Of a stretch of 64,000 nt of DNA, positions 1-8,002 are shown piece after piece. Position 1 is the stretch's first letter; the number at the start of each line of letters is the position of its first letter. A program made the position numbers and the translations under genes. This DNA is from Pseudomonas sp. MUP55 (GTDB lineage Bacteria > Pseudomonadota > Gammaproteobacteria > Pseudomonadales > Pseudomonadaceae), in contig NZ_CP138214.1 in NCBI RefSeq assembly GCF_034043515.1, positions 1,240,001-1,304,000 of the forward strand, read 5' to 3'. Below the pieces are notes generated by a model. It was not told where the DNA came from. It was given only the letters and a program-made list of their open reading frames with translations, and searched no databases.

Positions 1-303
1 ATTGTCGCCCTCGGCACGGGCTTGCAGGCCACTGCCTTCCAACAGTTTTTGCAGGCCCTCGGCGGCGCTGTAGTTGCCCGACAAACCTGGGCTTTGCAGG
101 CCGGCAGTGAGGTCGGAACCGAACGACACCAGCACGCCGGCTTCGCGGCCGAACTGGTTCAGGGCCGCTTCCAGGCTGGTGGGCGCGATGTGATAGGTCT
201 TGTCTTGGGCCGCCATTACCGTGGGCAACACGGTCAGGCTGAGGCTGGCGCCGAGCAGGAGTTGGCGCAGAGAGCGGGCGAGAAGCGTTGGTTGCAGGGG
301 CAT
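1..303 (-). CDS. TonB-dependent siderophore receptor, N-terminal part (cut by window edge)
   Basis: Only the first 101 codons are inside the window, read from an ATG at 303 down to base 1. The translation opens MPLQPTLLARSLRQLLLGAS and runs into a hydrophobic signal peptide ending near MAAQ. A secretin/TonB N-terminal (STN) domain follows, with the pattern YHIAPTSLEAALNQFGREAG and later LSGNYSAAEGLQKLLEGSGL. STN-bearing receptors are the transducing type that pass an occupancy signal to a FecR anti-sigma factor. This fits its position just downstream of fecR/fecI-like genes on the same strand. Substrate cannot be read from this fragment; a ferric siderophore is likely. Confidence 0.85.
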   Translation of the reverse strand, partial: MPLQPTLLARSLRQLLLGASLSLTVLPTVMAAQDKTYHIAPTSLEAALNQFGREAGVLVSFGSDLTAGLQSPGLSGNYSAAEGLQKLLEGSGLQARAEGDN

Positions 304-363
304 GAAGGGCGGTCCTGAGAAGGAAGGATCAAGGTGGCTTTCCTTCTCTGTCACGCGAGGGCT

Positions 364-395
364 GGAAAACGGCTCACTGTTTTTTAAAAATTTTC
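364..395 (-). promoter_or_regulatory. Candidate iron-starvation ECF sigma promoter for the receptor gene
   Basis: On the minus strand GAAAAT (395-390) is followed by an A/T run and, 18 bases on, by CGTTTTC (371-365). FecI/FpvI-class promoters in Pseudomonas carry a GAAAAT-like -35 and a CGT-containing -10. The site lies about 60 bases before the receptor ATG at 303 and overlaps the stop codon of the FecR gene. This would make the receptor a target of the adjacent sigma factor. The match is by eye only. Confidence 0.5.
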
Positions 396-1335
396 AGGCG
401 CGGGCCTGCACGGTCACCCAGTAGCGGGTAAAGCGCCGCACGGTGACCGGCAGGCTGACCTCCAGCAGGTCGAGAATGCGTTCGCTGTCATCCAGTGGAT
501 AACTGCCGGACAGCAGCAGGTTGGCCACCTGCGGGTCGCAGTTGAGCTGGCCGCGACGGTAGCGCCCCAGTTCGGCGAGGAAATCCGCCAGGCGCATGTG
601 CGCGGCCACCAGCATGCCGTCAGCCCAAGCGCCGCTGTTGACGTCTGTGGGGCGAGGGCTGTCCCAGCCTTTGCGGGTGAAGTTGACCTGATGCGCGGCC
701 ACGACGCTCAGCGGCAGGCCGCTGTAGTGGTTGGGCATCACGTCGACATGGCCGTCGAGCACCGCCAGTTGGGTATGGTCGTTGAACTGCCGCACGTTCA
801 AGCGCGCCGCCTGGCTGCTGAGCAGGCCCTGGCCGGTGAGTACGCGCAGCGGCGTGGTGCCTGTGCGGGCGGTCAGCTGGATTTCACCTTCGAGCAGGCG
901 CACCAGGCGCTGCTGACCATCGAAATGCACATCCACCGCGCTGCTGGTATTGAGCTGCAACTGGCTGCCGTCGGCCAACTGCACGGTGCGGCGCTGACCA
1001 ACCGGGCTGCGGTAGTCGGCCGTCAACGGCGGCAGGATATGTTGCTGGCGCAGGCTCCAGGCTGCCGCCGACCCGGCGCCGAGGATCAACAACAGCTTGA
1101 GCGCCTGGCGCCGGCTGTTGGATGTGGGGGCATTCAACGCCGCATGCGCCAGGGGCGAAGGCACGCCGCGCAGGCGCTGGTTGACGCGCTGGATCTGGTC
1201 CCAGGCGCGCTGGTGTTCGCTGTGCGCCTCCAGCCATTGCTGCCAGGCCAACTGCTGGCGCGGGGTGAGCCGACCTTGCTGCATTTCCAGCAACCAGTGC
1301 ACGGCTTGTTCGGCGACTTGAGAGGAAACGTTCAT
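394..1335 (-). CDS. FecR-family transmembrane anti-sigma/sigma regulator
   Basis: 313 aa. The N-terminal 50 residues have the cytoplasmic DUF4880 pattern of FecR proteins (VHWLLEMQQGRLTPRQQLAW, then EHQRAWDQIQRVNQRL). One hydrophobic segment near residues 79-95 (LKLLLILGAGSAAAWSL) is the single membrane span. The periplasmic FecR domain follows (RTVQLADGSQLQLNTSSAVDV, LLEGEIQLTA, LDGHVDV). The C-terminus (CDPQVANLLLSGSYPLDDSERILDLL) resembles the short STN-like signalling region. It overlaps the upstream sigma gene by 4 bases, so the two are co-translated. It should relay siderophore binding by the adjacent receptor (1-303) to the sigma factor. Confidence 0.9.
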   Translation of the reverse strand: MNVSSQVAEQAVHWLLEMQQGRLTPRQQLAWQQWLEAHSEHQRAWDQIQRVNQRLRGVPSPLAHAALNAPTSNSRRQALKLLLILGAGSAAAWSLRQQHILPPLTADYRSPVGQRRTVQLADGSQLQLNTSSAVDVHFDGQQRLVRLLEGEIQLTARTGTTPLRVLTGQGLLSSQAARLNVRQFNDHTQLAVLDGHVDVMPNHYSGLPLSVVAAHQVNFTRKGWDSPRPTDVNSGAWADGMLVAAHMRLADFLAELGRYRRGQLNCDPQVANLLLSGSYPLDDSERILDLLEVSLPVTVRRFTRYWVTVQARA

Positions 1336-1820
1336 AAGGCGAAGTAGCAGCGCAGGGCGGCTTTGGTCAGGTGGCGTTTGACGGTGGCAATGGAGATGCC
1401 CAGTTGCGCGCCGATTTGCGCGTAGGTCAGCCCGTCGAGCTGGGCCAGCAGGAAGGCGCGTTTGACCTGCACCGGCAGGCCGTCGAGCAGTTGGTCCAGT
1501 TCCACCAGGGTTTGCAGGATGATTGCGCGGTCTTCTTCCGAGGGTGCCACGTGCTGCGGCATTTGCGCGAGGGCATCGAGGTAGGCGCGTTCCAGGTCCT
1601 GGCGACGGTAGAAGTTGAACAGCACGCGCTTGGCGACGGTGACGAGAAAGGCGCGGGGTTCGTTCAGTGTTGGCGCTTCGCGGGCGCTGAGCAGTCGGAT
1701 GAAGGTGTCCTGCGCCAGGTCGGCCGCGCTTTCCGGGCAGCCGAGCTTGCGTCGCAACCAGCCGGTAAGCCAGTGGTGATGGTCGTTGTAAAGAACTTCG
1801 ACGGTGTTGGACGGCGGCAA
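1332..1820 (-). CDS. FecI-type ECF RNA polymerase sigma factor
   Basis: 162 aa, the usual size of iron-starvation ECF sigma factors. Region 2 is recognisable (LYNDHHHWLTGWLRRKLGCPESAADLAQDTFIRLL), as is region 4 with its HTH (TLVELDQLLDGLPVQVKRAFLLAQLDGLTYAQIGAQLGISIATVKRHL). It is the first gene of a minus-strand sigma/anti-sigma/receptor set and overlaps the FecR gene by 4 bases. It probably directs transcription of the receptor from the promoter near 364-395. The region upstream (1821-1989) is shared with a divergent iron operon carrying a Fur-like box. Confidence 0.92.
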   Translation of the reverse strand: MPPSNTVEVLYNDHHHWLTGWLRRKLGCPESAADLAQDTFIRLLSAREAPTLNEPRAFLVTVAKRVLFNFYRRQDLERAYLDALAQMPQHVAPSEEDRAIILQTLVELDQLLDGLPVQVKRAFLLAQLDGLTYAQIGAQLGISIATVKRHLTKAALRCYFAL

Positions 1821-1939
1821 GTGATCACTCCATCAGCATCGGCATGCTTTAGAGAACAAGAATTGTTCGCATTGTAGGGCCGGGGACGCGGTTCGGCAAT
1901 CGGCCGTGGTCGGTGATTCATCCGTTCTCTTTTGCTTAT

Positions 1940-1958
1940 GAGAATATTTATCATTAAT
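1940..1958. promoter_or_regulatory. Fur-box-like operator
   Basis: The 19 bases match the classical Fur consensus at 13 of 19 positions by my alignment, with the half TATCATTA intact. It lies between the divergent ECF sigma gene (starts 1820) and the DUF3649-PepSY operon (starts 1990). It is therefore placed to repress one or both under iron sufficiency. An imperfect palindrome GAACAAGAATTGTTC also occurs near 1854-1868 but fits the Fur consensus poorly. Confidence 0.5.
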
Positions 1959-1989
1959 ATTGCGCGCTGATGAACTTGGCGCCTGCCGC

Positions 1990-2292
1990 ATGAAAAGCAA
2001 AACCTCATTGCCCGCCTCTTATCGCCTCGCCGTCACCTCCCGTGTGCTGGCGGCTGTGATCGGTGGTTACCTGATGGCCTCGCTGGCCGCAATCTGCCTC
2101 GCGCTGTGGCTGCCAACCTCCCGCGCCGATGCGGTGATCACCGGCATGATGAGTTCGTTCGTGTTCTACCTGCTGGCGGTGCTGTGGTGTTTCGCCTGCC
2201 GCACGGCATGGCGCGCGTGGGCGGGGGTGATCGTGCCCAGTGCGCTGCTTGCCATCCTGGCGGGCGTGGGTTTGTGGATGGTGCGCACATGA
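1990..2292 (+). CDS. DUF3649 family small membrane protein
   Basis: 100 aa from the ATG at 1990; a TTG at 1960 in the same frame would overlap the Fur-like box and is less likely. Three hydrophobic stretches are visible (VLAAVIGGYLMASLAAICLA, MMSSFVFYLLAVLWCFAC, GVIVPSALLAILAGVGLW), so it is an inner-membrane protein. DUF3649 genes commonly precede PepSY-type reductases in Pseudomonas iron operons, and here its stop overlaps the next start (ATGA). Its biochemical role is unknown; a part in handling iron released from siderophores is inferred from context. Confidence 0.8.
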   Translation: MKSKTSLPASYRLAVTSRVLAAVIGGYLMASLAAICLALWLPTSRADAVITGMMSSFVFYLLAVLWCFACRTAWRAWAGVIVPSALLAILAGVGLWMVRT

Positions 2293-3863
2293 AAGAAGGC
2301 TTTCGCCAAGCCATGGCCTGGCTGCACACCTGGGCGGGGTTGATCTTCGGCTGGTTGTTGTTCGCGATTTTCCTGACCGGCACCCTGGCGTATTTCAAAG
2401 ATGAGATCACCCACTGGATGCAGCCCGAAGTCCAGGCCCATCCGCTGGACGACGCACGCAGCCTCGCCGTGGCGCAACGCTATCTGCAGCAACAGGCGCC
2501 CACGGCCGCGCGCTGGTTCATCACCTTGCCCACCCACCGCGACCCCGGCCTGTCGGTGATGTGGCAAGACAAGGTCGAGCCCGGCAAGCGCGGCACCTTC
2601 ATCCAGAAAGTCCTCGATCCGGTCAGCGGCCAAGCAGTCCAGGCCCGCGAGAGCAAGGGCGGCGAATTCTTCTACCGTTTCCACTTCCAGCTGCAAATGC
2701 CTTACCCGTGGGGCCGCTGGCTGGCCACCCTTGCCGCCATGGTGATGTTCGTCGCGCTGATCACCGGCATCATCACCCACAAGAAAATCTTCAAGGACTT
2801 CTTCACCTTCCGCCCGCGCAAAGGCCAGCGTTCGTGGCTGGACGGGCACAACGCGGTGGGCGTGCTGGTGTTGCCGTTCCACTTGATGATCACCTACAGC
2901 AGTTTGGTGATCTTCATGAACATGGTGATGCCGGCGCCGATTCTGGCCTCCTATGGCGACGACAGCCGTGCGTTCTTCAATGAGGTGTTTCCCAGCTCCG
3001 AGAATGCGCCGGCCCTCGGCCAGCCGGGCACCTTGCTGCCGTTATGGCCGATGTACCAACAGGCGCAGCAACAGTGGGCAGGCGGGCATGTCGGGCGCTT
3101 GGCGGTGAACAATCCGAGTGACGTCAACGCCTCGGTGAATGTGTTCCGCGCCGGGTCCGACAGCCTGGTGCATGATTTCGGCAGCAGCGTGTCGTTCAAC
3201 GGCACCACCGGCGAGCTGTTGCGGGTCAGTGGCGAGCCGTCCTTGCCGGCGGTGATTGGCGGCAGTTTCTACGGCTTGCACATGGGTCATTTCGCCGGCC
3301 CGGTGTTGCGCTGGCTGTACTTTATCTGCGGGCTGGCAGGCACGGCGATGATTGGCACCGGGCTGGTGATATGGCTCGGCAAGCGCCAGCTCAAGCACGC
3401 CAAAACCGGCGTCATGCCGTTTGAGCTGCGCCTGGTGCAAGTGCTGAATATCGCCAGCATGTCCGGCCTGGTGATCGCCATCGCAGCGTTCTTCTGGGCG
3501 AACCGCTGGTTGCCGGTGAGCTTCGCCGAACGCTCCGACTGGGAGGTGCAAGCCTTCTTTATCGCCTGGGCCTTGAGCCTGCTGCACGCGCTGGTGCGTC
3601 ACGGTCGTCAGGCGTGGGTCGAGCAATTGAGCCTGGCTGCACTGCTGTTTGTCGCCATCCCGCTGGTCAATGCGTTGACCACTTCGCAGCATCTGGGCGT
3701 TTCACTGGTAAAGGGCGACTGGGCCATGGCCTGCTTCGACCTGACGTGCCTGGCCAGCGGCCTGTTCCTGGCCTGGGCAGCCTGGAAGATGCGGTGTCGC
3801 ACGGCGTCTCAGCCCCAGGCTGAACGCGCCCGTTCATTGACGCTCAAGCAGGAGGCCGGCTGA
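2289..3863 (+). CDS. PepSY-associated TM protein, putative ferric-siderophore reductase (FoxB/FpvG type)
   Basis: 524 aa from the ATG at 2289, which overlaps the preceding stop; longer in-frame extensions run antiparallel to no domain and are not supported. The N-terminal helix MAWLHTWAGLIFGWLLFAIFLTGTLAYFKDEI and the later LDGHNAVGVLVLPFHLMITYSSLV segment are typical of PepSY_TM proteins. Conserved His residues in membrane helices could bind haem. More TM helices lie towards the C-terminus (LYFICGLAGTAMIGTGLVIWL and three others). Family members FoxB and FpvG reduce siderophore-bound Fe(III) at the inner membrane. The gene sits between DUF3649 and DUF3325 genes and ahead of a FecIR pair, all consistent with siderophore iron release. 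Confidence 0.85.
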   Translation: MKEGFRQAMAWLHTWAGLIFGWLLFAIFLTGTLAYFKDEITHWMQPEVQAHPLDDARSLAVAQRYLQQQAPTAARWFITLPTHRDPGLSVMWQDKVEPGKRGTFIQKVLDPVSGQAVQARESKGGEFFYRFHFQLQMPYPWGRWLATLAAMVMFVALITGIITHKKIFKDFFTFRPRKGQRSWLDGHNAVGVLVLPFHLMITYSSLVIFMNMVMPAPILASYGDDSRAFFNEVFPSSENAPALGQPGTLLPLWPMYQQAQQQWAGGHVGRLAVNNPSDVNASVNVFRAGSDSLVHDFGSSVSFNGTTGELLRVSGEPSLPAVIGGSFYGLHMGHFAGPVLRWLYFICGLAGTAMIGTGLVIWLGKRQLKHAKTGVMPFELRLVQVLNIASMSGLVIAIAAFFWANRWLPVSFAERSDWEVQAFFIAWALSLLHALVRHGRQAWVEQLSLAALLFVAIPLVNALTTSQHLGVSLVKGDWAMACFDLTCLASGLFLAWAAWKMRCRTASQPQAERARSLTLKQEAG

Positions 3864-4190
3864 ATGCTGCTCGCGCTGCTCCTGTGCTACGCCGGGTTTA
3901 CCGCGCTGTGCCTGTCGACCGACCGTCATCACGGCGAGTTGCTGCGCCGCAAACCTTCGCCTGCACGGCGTCTGGTGTTGCGCGGGGTCGGCTGGTTGCT
4001 GCTGACGCTGTCGCCCTGGCCGGCGGTGGCCACCACGGGTTGGGGCCAGGGCCTGGTGGAGTGGTACGCGGTGCTGATGCTTAGCGCCTTGCTGCTGGTG
4101 CTGCTGTTGCCGTATCGGCCACGGCTGGCGCTGATGCTGGCGGGCGCTGGCCTGCTGGCCAGCCCGGTCGCGGCCTTCGGCCTCTTTTGA
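3864..4190 (+). CDS. DUF3325 family membrane protein
   Basis: 108 aa, starting directly after the PepSY stop codon. The N-terminus MLLALLLCYAGFTALCLSTDRHHGELLRRKP is characteristic of DUF3325. Further hydrophobic segments follow (VLRGVGWLLLTLSPWPAVA, WYAVLMLSALLLVLLLPY, LALMLAGAGLLASPVAAFGLF), giving about four membrane spans. It is the third member of the common DUF3649-PepSY-DUF3325 trio. Function is not established; it is probably an accessory to the reductase. Confidence 0.8.
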   Translation: MLLALLLCYAGFTALCLSTDRHHGELLRRKPSPARRLVLRGVGWLLLTLSPWPAVATTGWGQGLVEWYAVLMLSALLLVLLLPYRPRLALMLAGAGLLASPVAAFGLF

Positions 4191-4200
4191 GTTGCCGACG

Positions 4201-4776
4201 ATGATCAGCCCGCCGCCCAACCCCCAGGACAGTTCGCACCCCGATGCGGCCGGTGGGCGTGCGCATTTCTTGCAGGTGTTTTTGTCCCAGCGTTCGCAGA
4301 TGGAAGCGCTGGTCAGCCGCCGTGTCGGTTGCCGTGCCACCGCCGCTGACCTGGTGCAGGACCTGTTCCTGCGCTTTTGGCGTCGCCCGCTGGTGCAGGT
4401 CGAAGAACTCAGCACTTACCTGCTGCGCTGCGCCGGCAATATCGCCATCGACCATTTGCGCAGCGAAGGCGCCCGCGTGCGCAGCAACGAAGGCTGGCTG
4501 CCGGAACAACAGCACAATCAGGGCGACGAGCCCCAGGCAGCCCTCGAAGCGGGCAATGACCTGCGCCACGTCGAAGCCGCCTTGCGCAGTTTGCCCGAGC
4601 GCACCCGGCAGATATTCCTGCTCAACCGCATCCATGGTCGCAAATACGCACAGATCGCCAAGGCGATGGGCCTGTCCCAGAGCGCCGTGGAAAAACATAT
4701 GATGCGTGCCCTCGAAGCCTGCAAAGCCAGCCTTCGCGAACCACCGCCGCCACGCACGCCAGGGAAAGCACCGTGA
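4201..4776 (+). CDS. FecI-type ECF sigma factor (second system)
   Basis: 191 aa from the ATG at 4201; an in-frame TTG at 4192 would add three residues and is not preferred. Region 2 is visible (FLSQRSQMEALVSRRVGCRATAADLVQDLFLRFWRRP), followed by a region 4 HTH (ALRSLPERTRQIFLLNRIHGRKYAQIAKAMGLSQSAVEKHMMRAL). It lies 10 bases after the DUF3325 gene and overlaps the following FecR gene by 4 bases. It is thus probably transcribed with the PepSY operon under Fur control. Unlike the standard arrangement, no receptor gene follows. Confidence 0.9.
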   Translation: MISPPPNPQDSSHPDAAGGRAHFLQVFLSQRSQMEALVSRRVGCRATAADLVQDLFLRFWRRPLVQVEELSTYLLRCAGNIAIDHLRSEGARVRSNEGWLPEQQHNQGDEPQAALEAGNDLRHVEAALRSLPERTRQIFLLNRIHGRKYAQIAKAMGLSQSAVEKHMMRALEACKASLREPPPPRTPGKAP

Positions 4777-5750
4777 ACGTCACGCCCACCCCCGCCCAGG
4801 AACAGGCCGCGCTCGCCTGGCTGAGCCTGCTGCACGACCAGCCCAGCAGCGGCGACCAGGCCACGTTCAGCCAGTGGCTGCGGGCCGACCCCGCCCACAT
4901 CGAAGCCTACGCCCAGGCCCAGGTGCTGTGGGAGTTGAGCGAAGTACCGGCGCGCAGCTTGGCGACCGAAGACGCTCAGGCCTTGCAAGGTTATCTCGAT
5001 GCGATGAGCGGTGCGGGGCGCTCGCGCAGGCTGCGCTGGTCCGGCGCCTTGGCCATGGCCGCGTGTCTGTTGCTGATGGTGGCGATGGGCGCCGGTTGGC
5101 AGCCGTCGCGCTGGGTCGATGATTTGGGCGCCGACTACGTGACGGCGCCAGGGGAGGTGAGGACCGTCACCCTGGCCGATCAGTCTCACGTCACCCTCGA
5201 CGCCGACAGCGCCATCGCCGTGGATTTCAGCCATGGCGAGCGGCATATCCAGTTGCGTCGAGGCGCTGGTTTTTTTCAGGTTGTCCACACCGGGCAGCCC
5301 TTTGTAGTCGAAGCGGGCAGTGGAGCGACGACGGTGCTGGGCACGCAGTTCGAAGTGCGCCTGCAACCGGCGGGCGCACAGGTGACCGTGTTGTCCGGCC
5401 GGGTGGGTGTGACGCCCTCCAGTCAGGCGTCGCAGCAAATTCTCACGGCAGGCCAGCAAGTGGCCTACGCCGATGGGGTGGCCGAGCCGTTGCATTCGGT
5501 CGACAGCGAGGCACGCCTGGCCTGGCGCGAGGGGTGGCTCAACTATTACAAGGCACCGCTGGCCGAGGTGATCGACGACCTGGCGCGCTACTACCCCGGC
5601 CGCATCCTGCTGCTCAACAACGAGATCGGCGCCAAACGTGTCAGCGGCAGCTTCCCAAGCAAAGACCCGGTCGCCGTGTTGAACGCCTTGCAAGCGGTCC
5701 TGGGCTTTGAACAGCACACGTTGCTGGGCCGCATGATCGTGTTGCGCTAG
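4773..5750 (+). CDS. FecR-family regulator (second system)
   Basis: 325 aa with a GTG start inside the preceding stop region. The N-terminal DUF4880 pattern is present (QEQAALAWLSLLHDQPSSGDQATFSQWLRADPAHIEAYAQAQVLWELS). One TM helix follows near residues 91-107 (SGALAMAACLLLMVAMGAGW), then the FecR domain (GEVRTVTLADQSHVTLDADSAIAVDF, VEAGSGATTVLGTQFEVRL, VLSGRVGV). The C-terminal region has the pattern YKAPLAEVIDDLARYYPGRILL, a short STN-like fold. It should control the sigma factor encoded just upstream. Its partner receptor is not adjacent and must be encoded elsewhere or be shared with the receptor at 1-303. Confidence 0.9.
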   Translation: MNVTPTPAQEQAALAWLSLLHDQPSSGDQATFSQWLRADPAHIEAYAQAQVLWELSEVPARSLATEDAQALQGYLDAMSGAGRSRRLRWSGALAMAACLLLMVAMGAGWQPSRWVDDLGADYVTAPGEVRTVTLADQSHVTLDADSAIAVDFSHGERHIQLRRGAGFFQVVHTGQPFVVEAGSGATTVLGTQFEVRLQPAGAQVTVLSGRVGVTPSSQASQQILTAGQQVAYADGVAEPLHSVDSEARLAWREGWLNYYKAPLAEVIDDLARYYPGRILLLNNEIGAKRVSGSFPSKDPVAVLNALQAVLGFEQHTLLGRMIVLR

Positions 5751-5897
5751 GCCCGCATCCGTTCACCGAACCTTCATCGCAATCACCCCAACCTGTCACC
5801 AAACGGTTACACGTGCCGTGGATCATCCCTGGGTTCCTGAGCAAGCGGTCAGGAAGCCACCTACCCACATTTGATCCGCTGTGTGACACAAATTGAG

Positions 5898-6248
5898 TTA
5901 CTTCAGGGCCGCCATGATCGCCTCGGGGTTGTAGTCGCGTATCAGGGTGCCATTGACGTCCACAAACGGAATCCCGCCGCCGCCCAACGCCTCATACGCC
6001 TTGCGCGCCTGGGCGTCCTTTTCGATATCGAAGGCCTGGTAAGGAATACCTTTCTGGTCCAGGAAGCGACGGATCTGCTTGCAGTAGCCGCACCACTCGG
6101 TGGCGTAGAGCACCACGCGCGCCGAGGCGCGTACCTGCTCCGAAACCACTTGCGAGGGGTTGAACAGCCGCTCGATCTTGCCCCAGTTCTGAACCACCAC
6201 CACGACCAGCAGTACCAGCAGGACTTTCTTGAGCACGCCGCCCAGCAT
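5898..6248 (-). CDS. Membrane-anchored glutaredoxin-family protein
   Basis: 116 aa. An N-terminal hydrophobic helix (VLKKVLLVLLVVVVVQNW) is followed by a glutaredoxin fold with the redox motif CGYC (ATEWCGYCKQIRRFLDQKGIPY) and the conserved cis-proline stretch GGGGIPFVDVNG. This predicts a thiol-disulfide oxidoreductase tethered to the inner membrane. Its start overlaps the ndpA stop (TGATG), so the two genes are translationally coupled. The substrate is unknown. Confidence 0.85.
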   Translation of the reverse strand: MLGGVLKKVLLVLLVVVVVQNWGKIERLFNPSQVVSEQVRASARVVLYATEWCGYCKQIRRFLDQKGIPYQAFDIEKDAQARKAYEALGGGGIPFVDVNGTLIRDYNPEAIMAALK

Positions 6249-7252
6249 CAGTTACGGCGCTTGAGCTGGTCGGTCAGCTGGGTCGGCAGGCCCTTGATGA
6301 TCAAGGTGCCGGCGGCTTCGTCATACTCGATCTTGTCGCCCAGCAGGTGCGCTTCAAAGCTGATGGACAAGCCTTCCGCCCGGCCGGTGAAGCGGCGGAA
6401 CTGGTTGAGGGTGCGTTTGTCGGCAGGGATCTCCGGCGACAGGCCGTAGTCCTTGTTGCGAATGTGGTCGTAGAACGCTTTGGGCCGATCTTCATCGATC
6501 AAACCGGACAATTCTTCCAGGCCCATGGGCTCGCCCAGCTTGGCCTGGCTGCTGGCGTAGTCCACCAGGGTCTTGGTTTTCTCGCGGGCCGACTCGTCCG
6601 GCAGGTCTTCGCTTTCAACGAAGTCGCTGAACGCCTTGAGCAGGGTGCGGGTTTCGCCCGGGCCGTCGACGCCTTCCTGGCAGCCGATAAAGTCGCGGAA
6701 GTACTCCGAGACCTTCTTGCCGTTCTTGCCCTTGATAAACGAGATGTACTGTTTGGACTGCTTGTTGTTCTGCCACTCGGAGACGTTGATCCGCGCTGCC
6801 AGGTGCAGTTGGCCCAGGTCCAGGTGGCGCGAGGGGGTCACGTCCAGCTCATCGGTCACCGCCACGCCTTCGCTGTGGTGCAACAGCGCGATCGCCAGGT
6901 AGTCGGTCATGCCCTGCTGGTAGTGGGCGAACAGCACGTGCCCGCCGGTGGACAGGTTGGACTCTTCCATCAGCTTCTGCAGATGCTCCACGGCCGTGCG
7001 GCTGAACGCGGTGAAGTCCAGGCCACCGTCAAAGTATTCCTTCAACCAGCCGCTGAACGGGTGCGCGCCGGACTCGGCATGGAAGAAACCCCAGGCCTTG
7101 CCCTGTTTGGCGTTGTAGCTCTCGTTGAGGTCGGCAAGCATGTTCTCGATGGCGGCGGATTCGGACAGCTCCGAATCACGGGCATGCAGAACTGCGGGTG
7201 TGCCGTCGGGTTTTTTGTCGATCAGGTGGACGATGCAATGACGGATCGGCAT
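6248..7252 (-). CDS. ndpA: Nucleoid-associated protein NdpA/YejK
   Basis: 334 aa from the ATG at 7252 ([17 protein letters not shown]), matching the usual length of YejK-family proteins; a longer frame reading from 7321 adds an unsupported extension. Conserved family blocks are present: [42 protein letters not shown], and the C-terminal [25 protein letters not shown]. NdpA is a cytoplasmic DNA-binding protein of the nucleoid; its exact function is not settled. It is co-oriented and overlapping with the glutaredoxin gene, and divergent from the HU gene. Confidence 0.92.
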   Translation of the reverse strand: MPIRHCIVHLIDKKPDGTPAVLHARDSELSESAAIENMLADLNESYNAKQGKAWGFFHAESGAHPFSGWLKEYFDGGLDFTAFSRTAVEHLQKLMEESNLSTGGHVLFAHYQQGMTDYLAIALLHHSEGVAVTDELDVTPSRHLDLGQLHLAARINVSEWQNNKQSKQYISFIKGKNGKKVSEYFRDFIGCQEGVDGPGETRTLLKAFSDFVESEDLPDESAREKTKTLVDYASSQAKLGEPMGLEELSGLIDEDRPKAFYDHIRNKDYGLSPEIPADKRTLNQFRRFTGRAEGLSISFEAHLLGDKIEYDEAAGTLIIKGLPTQLTDQLKRRN

Positions 7253-7649
7253 AGGCTTCTCGGCTGGTTGAAGGGGAGCGGTGAGCCTCCCCCAAAAAGT
7301 TGCCCAGTGTACCGCACCCATTGGTCAAGACGCGCCTGGAAGGGCGTTTTGGACCTTCTCCGACCGGGCATATGCCTTTTTTTCACGGTTTAGAGCGATA
7401 AAGCTGACCAAATGGGTATGTTGAGGCGGATATTTCCCCGTCGCTGTGCTAGTTTTGCCCCGTCTTACGCCAAGTCTCGGCGTTAAGCGTGCATTCAGCA
7501 TTTGTCAGGTCGAACCAATCCCCGTTTCAAGCATCTATAACCCCGTTCTCCGAGGTTATAGCCGGGGCGCCAGACCCACGACGGTCGGGCTCGACGGCTG
7601 ACACTGCACTCTGCAATCCATATGAATTTGATAGGGAAGGAACACCACA
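7253..7649. other. Divergent promoter region between ndpA and the HU gene
   Basis: 397 bases without a convincing gene. It must hold promoters for ndpA (minus) and HU (plus). An inverted repeat with 8-base arms, CTATAACC (7535-7542) and GGTTATAG (7554-7561), lies about 90 bases before the HU start. It could be a leader hairpin or an operator. A clear ribosome-binding site (AAGGAA) precedes the HU ATG. I could not fix -35/-10 boxes with confidence. Confidence 0.5.
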
Positions 7650-7931
7650 ATGGCTTTGACTAAAGACCAACTGATCGCTGATATCGCTGAAGCTATCGAC
7701 GCGCCAAAAACCACCGCGCGCGCAGCGCTGGACCAACTGGGCCAGATCGTTGCTGATCAGCTGGAAAATGGCGGCGAAATCACTCTGCCAGGTATCGGCA
7801 AGCTGAAAGTGACCGAGCGTCCTGCCCGTACTGGCCGTAACCCTTCGACTGGCGCTGCCATCGAAATCGCTGCCAAGAAAGTTATCAAGCTGGTTGTGGC
7901 CAAAGGCCTGACCGACGCTGTTAACAAGTAA
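7650..7931 (+). CDS. HU-family DNA-binding protein
   Basis: 93 aa, close to the 90-aa HU norm. The HU/IHF pattern is clear: MALTKDQLIADIAEAIDAPK, then GEITLPGIGKLKVTERPARTGRNPSTGAAIEIAAKK, including the GRNPxTG signature of the DNA-wrapping arm. It dimerises and bends DNA without strong sequence preference. Pseudomonas species encode several HU paralogues; this one lies beside ndpA, so two nucleoid proteins are neighbours on opposite strands. A strong terminator follows at once, so it is probably monocistronic. Confidence 0.95.
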   Translation: MALTKDQLIADIAEAIDAPKTTARAALDQLGQIVADQLENGGEITLPGIGKLKVTERPARTGRNPSTGAAIEIAAKKVIKLVVAKGLTDAVNK

Positions 7932-7939
7932 GACGCAGT

Positions 7940-7979
7940 AAAAAAACCGTGCTCCGGAGTGATCCGGGCACGGTTTTTT
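7940..7979 (+). terminator. Rho-independent terminator after the HU gene
   Basis: A 12-base stem AAAAAACCGTGC / GCACGGTTTTTT encloses an inner TCCGG..CCGG pairing and ends in a T run. It starts nine bases after the HU stop codon. The flanking A and T tracts would let it work in both directions. Confidence 0.93.
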
Positions 7980-8002
7980 GTTGTCTGCGATTTGGCATTT
8001 AA

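Noticed and set aside
1854..1868. GAACAAGAATTGTTC as a second Fur box
   Set aside because: It is a good palindrome but fits the Fur consensus at few positions; the site at 1940-1958 is clearly better.
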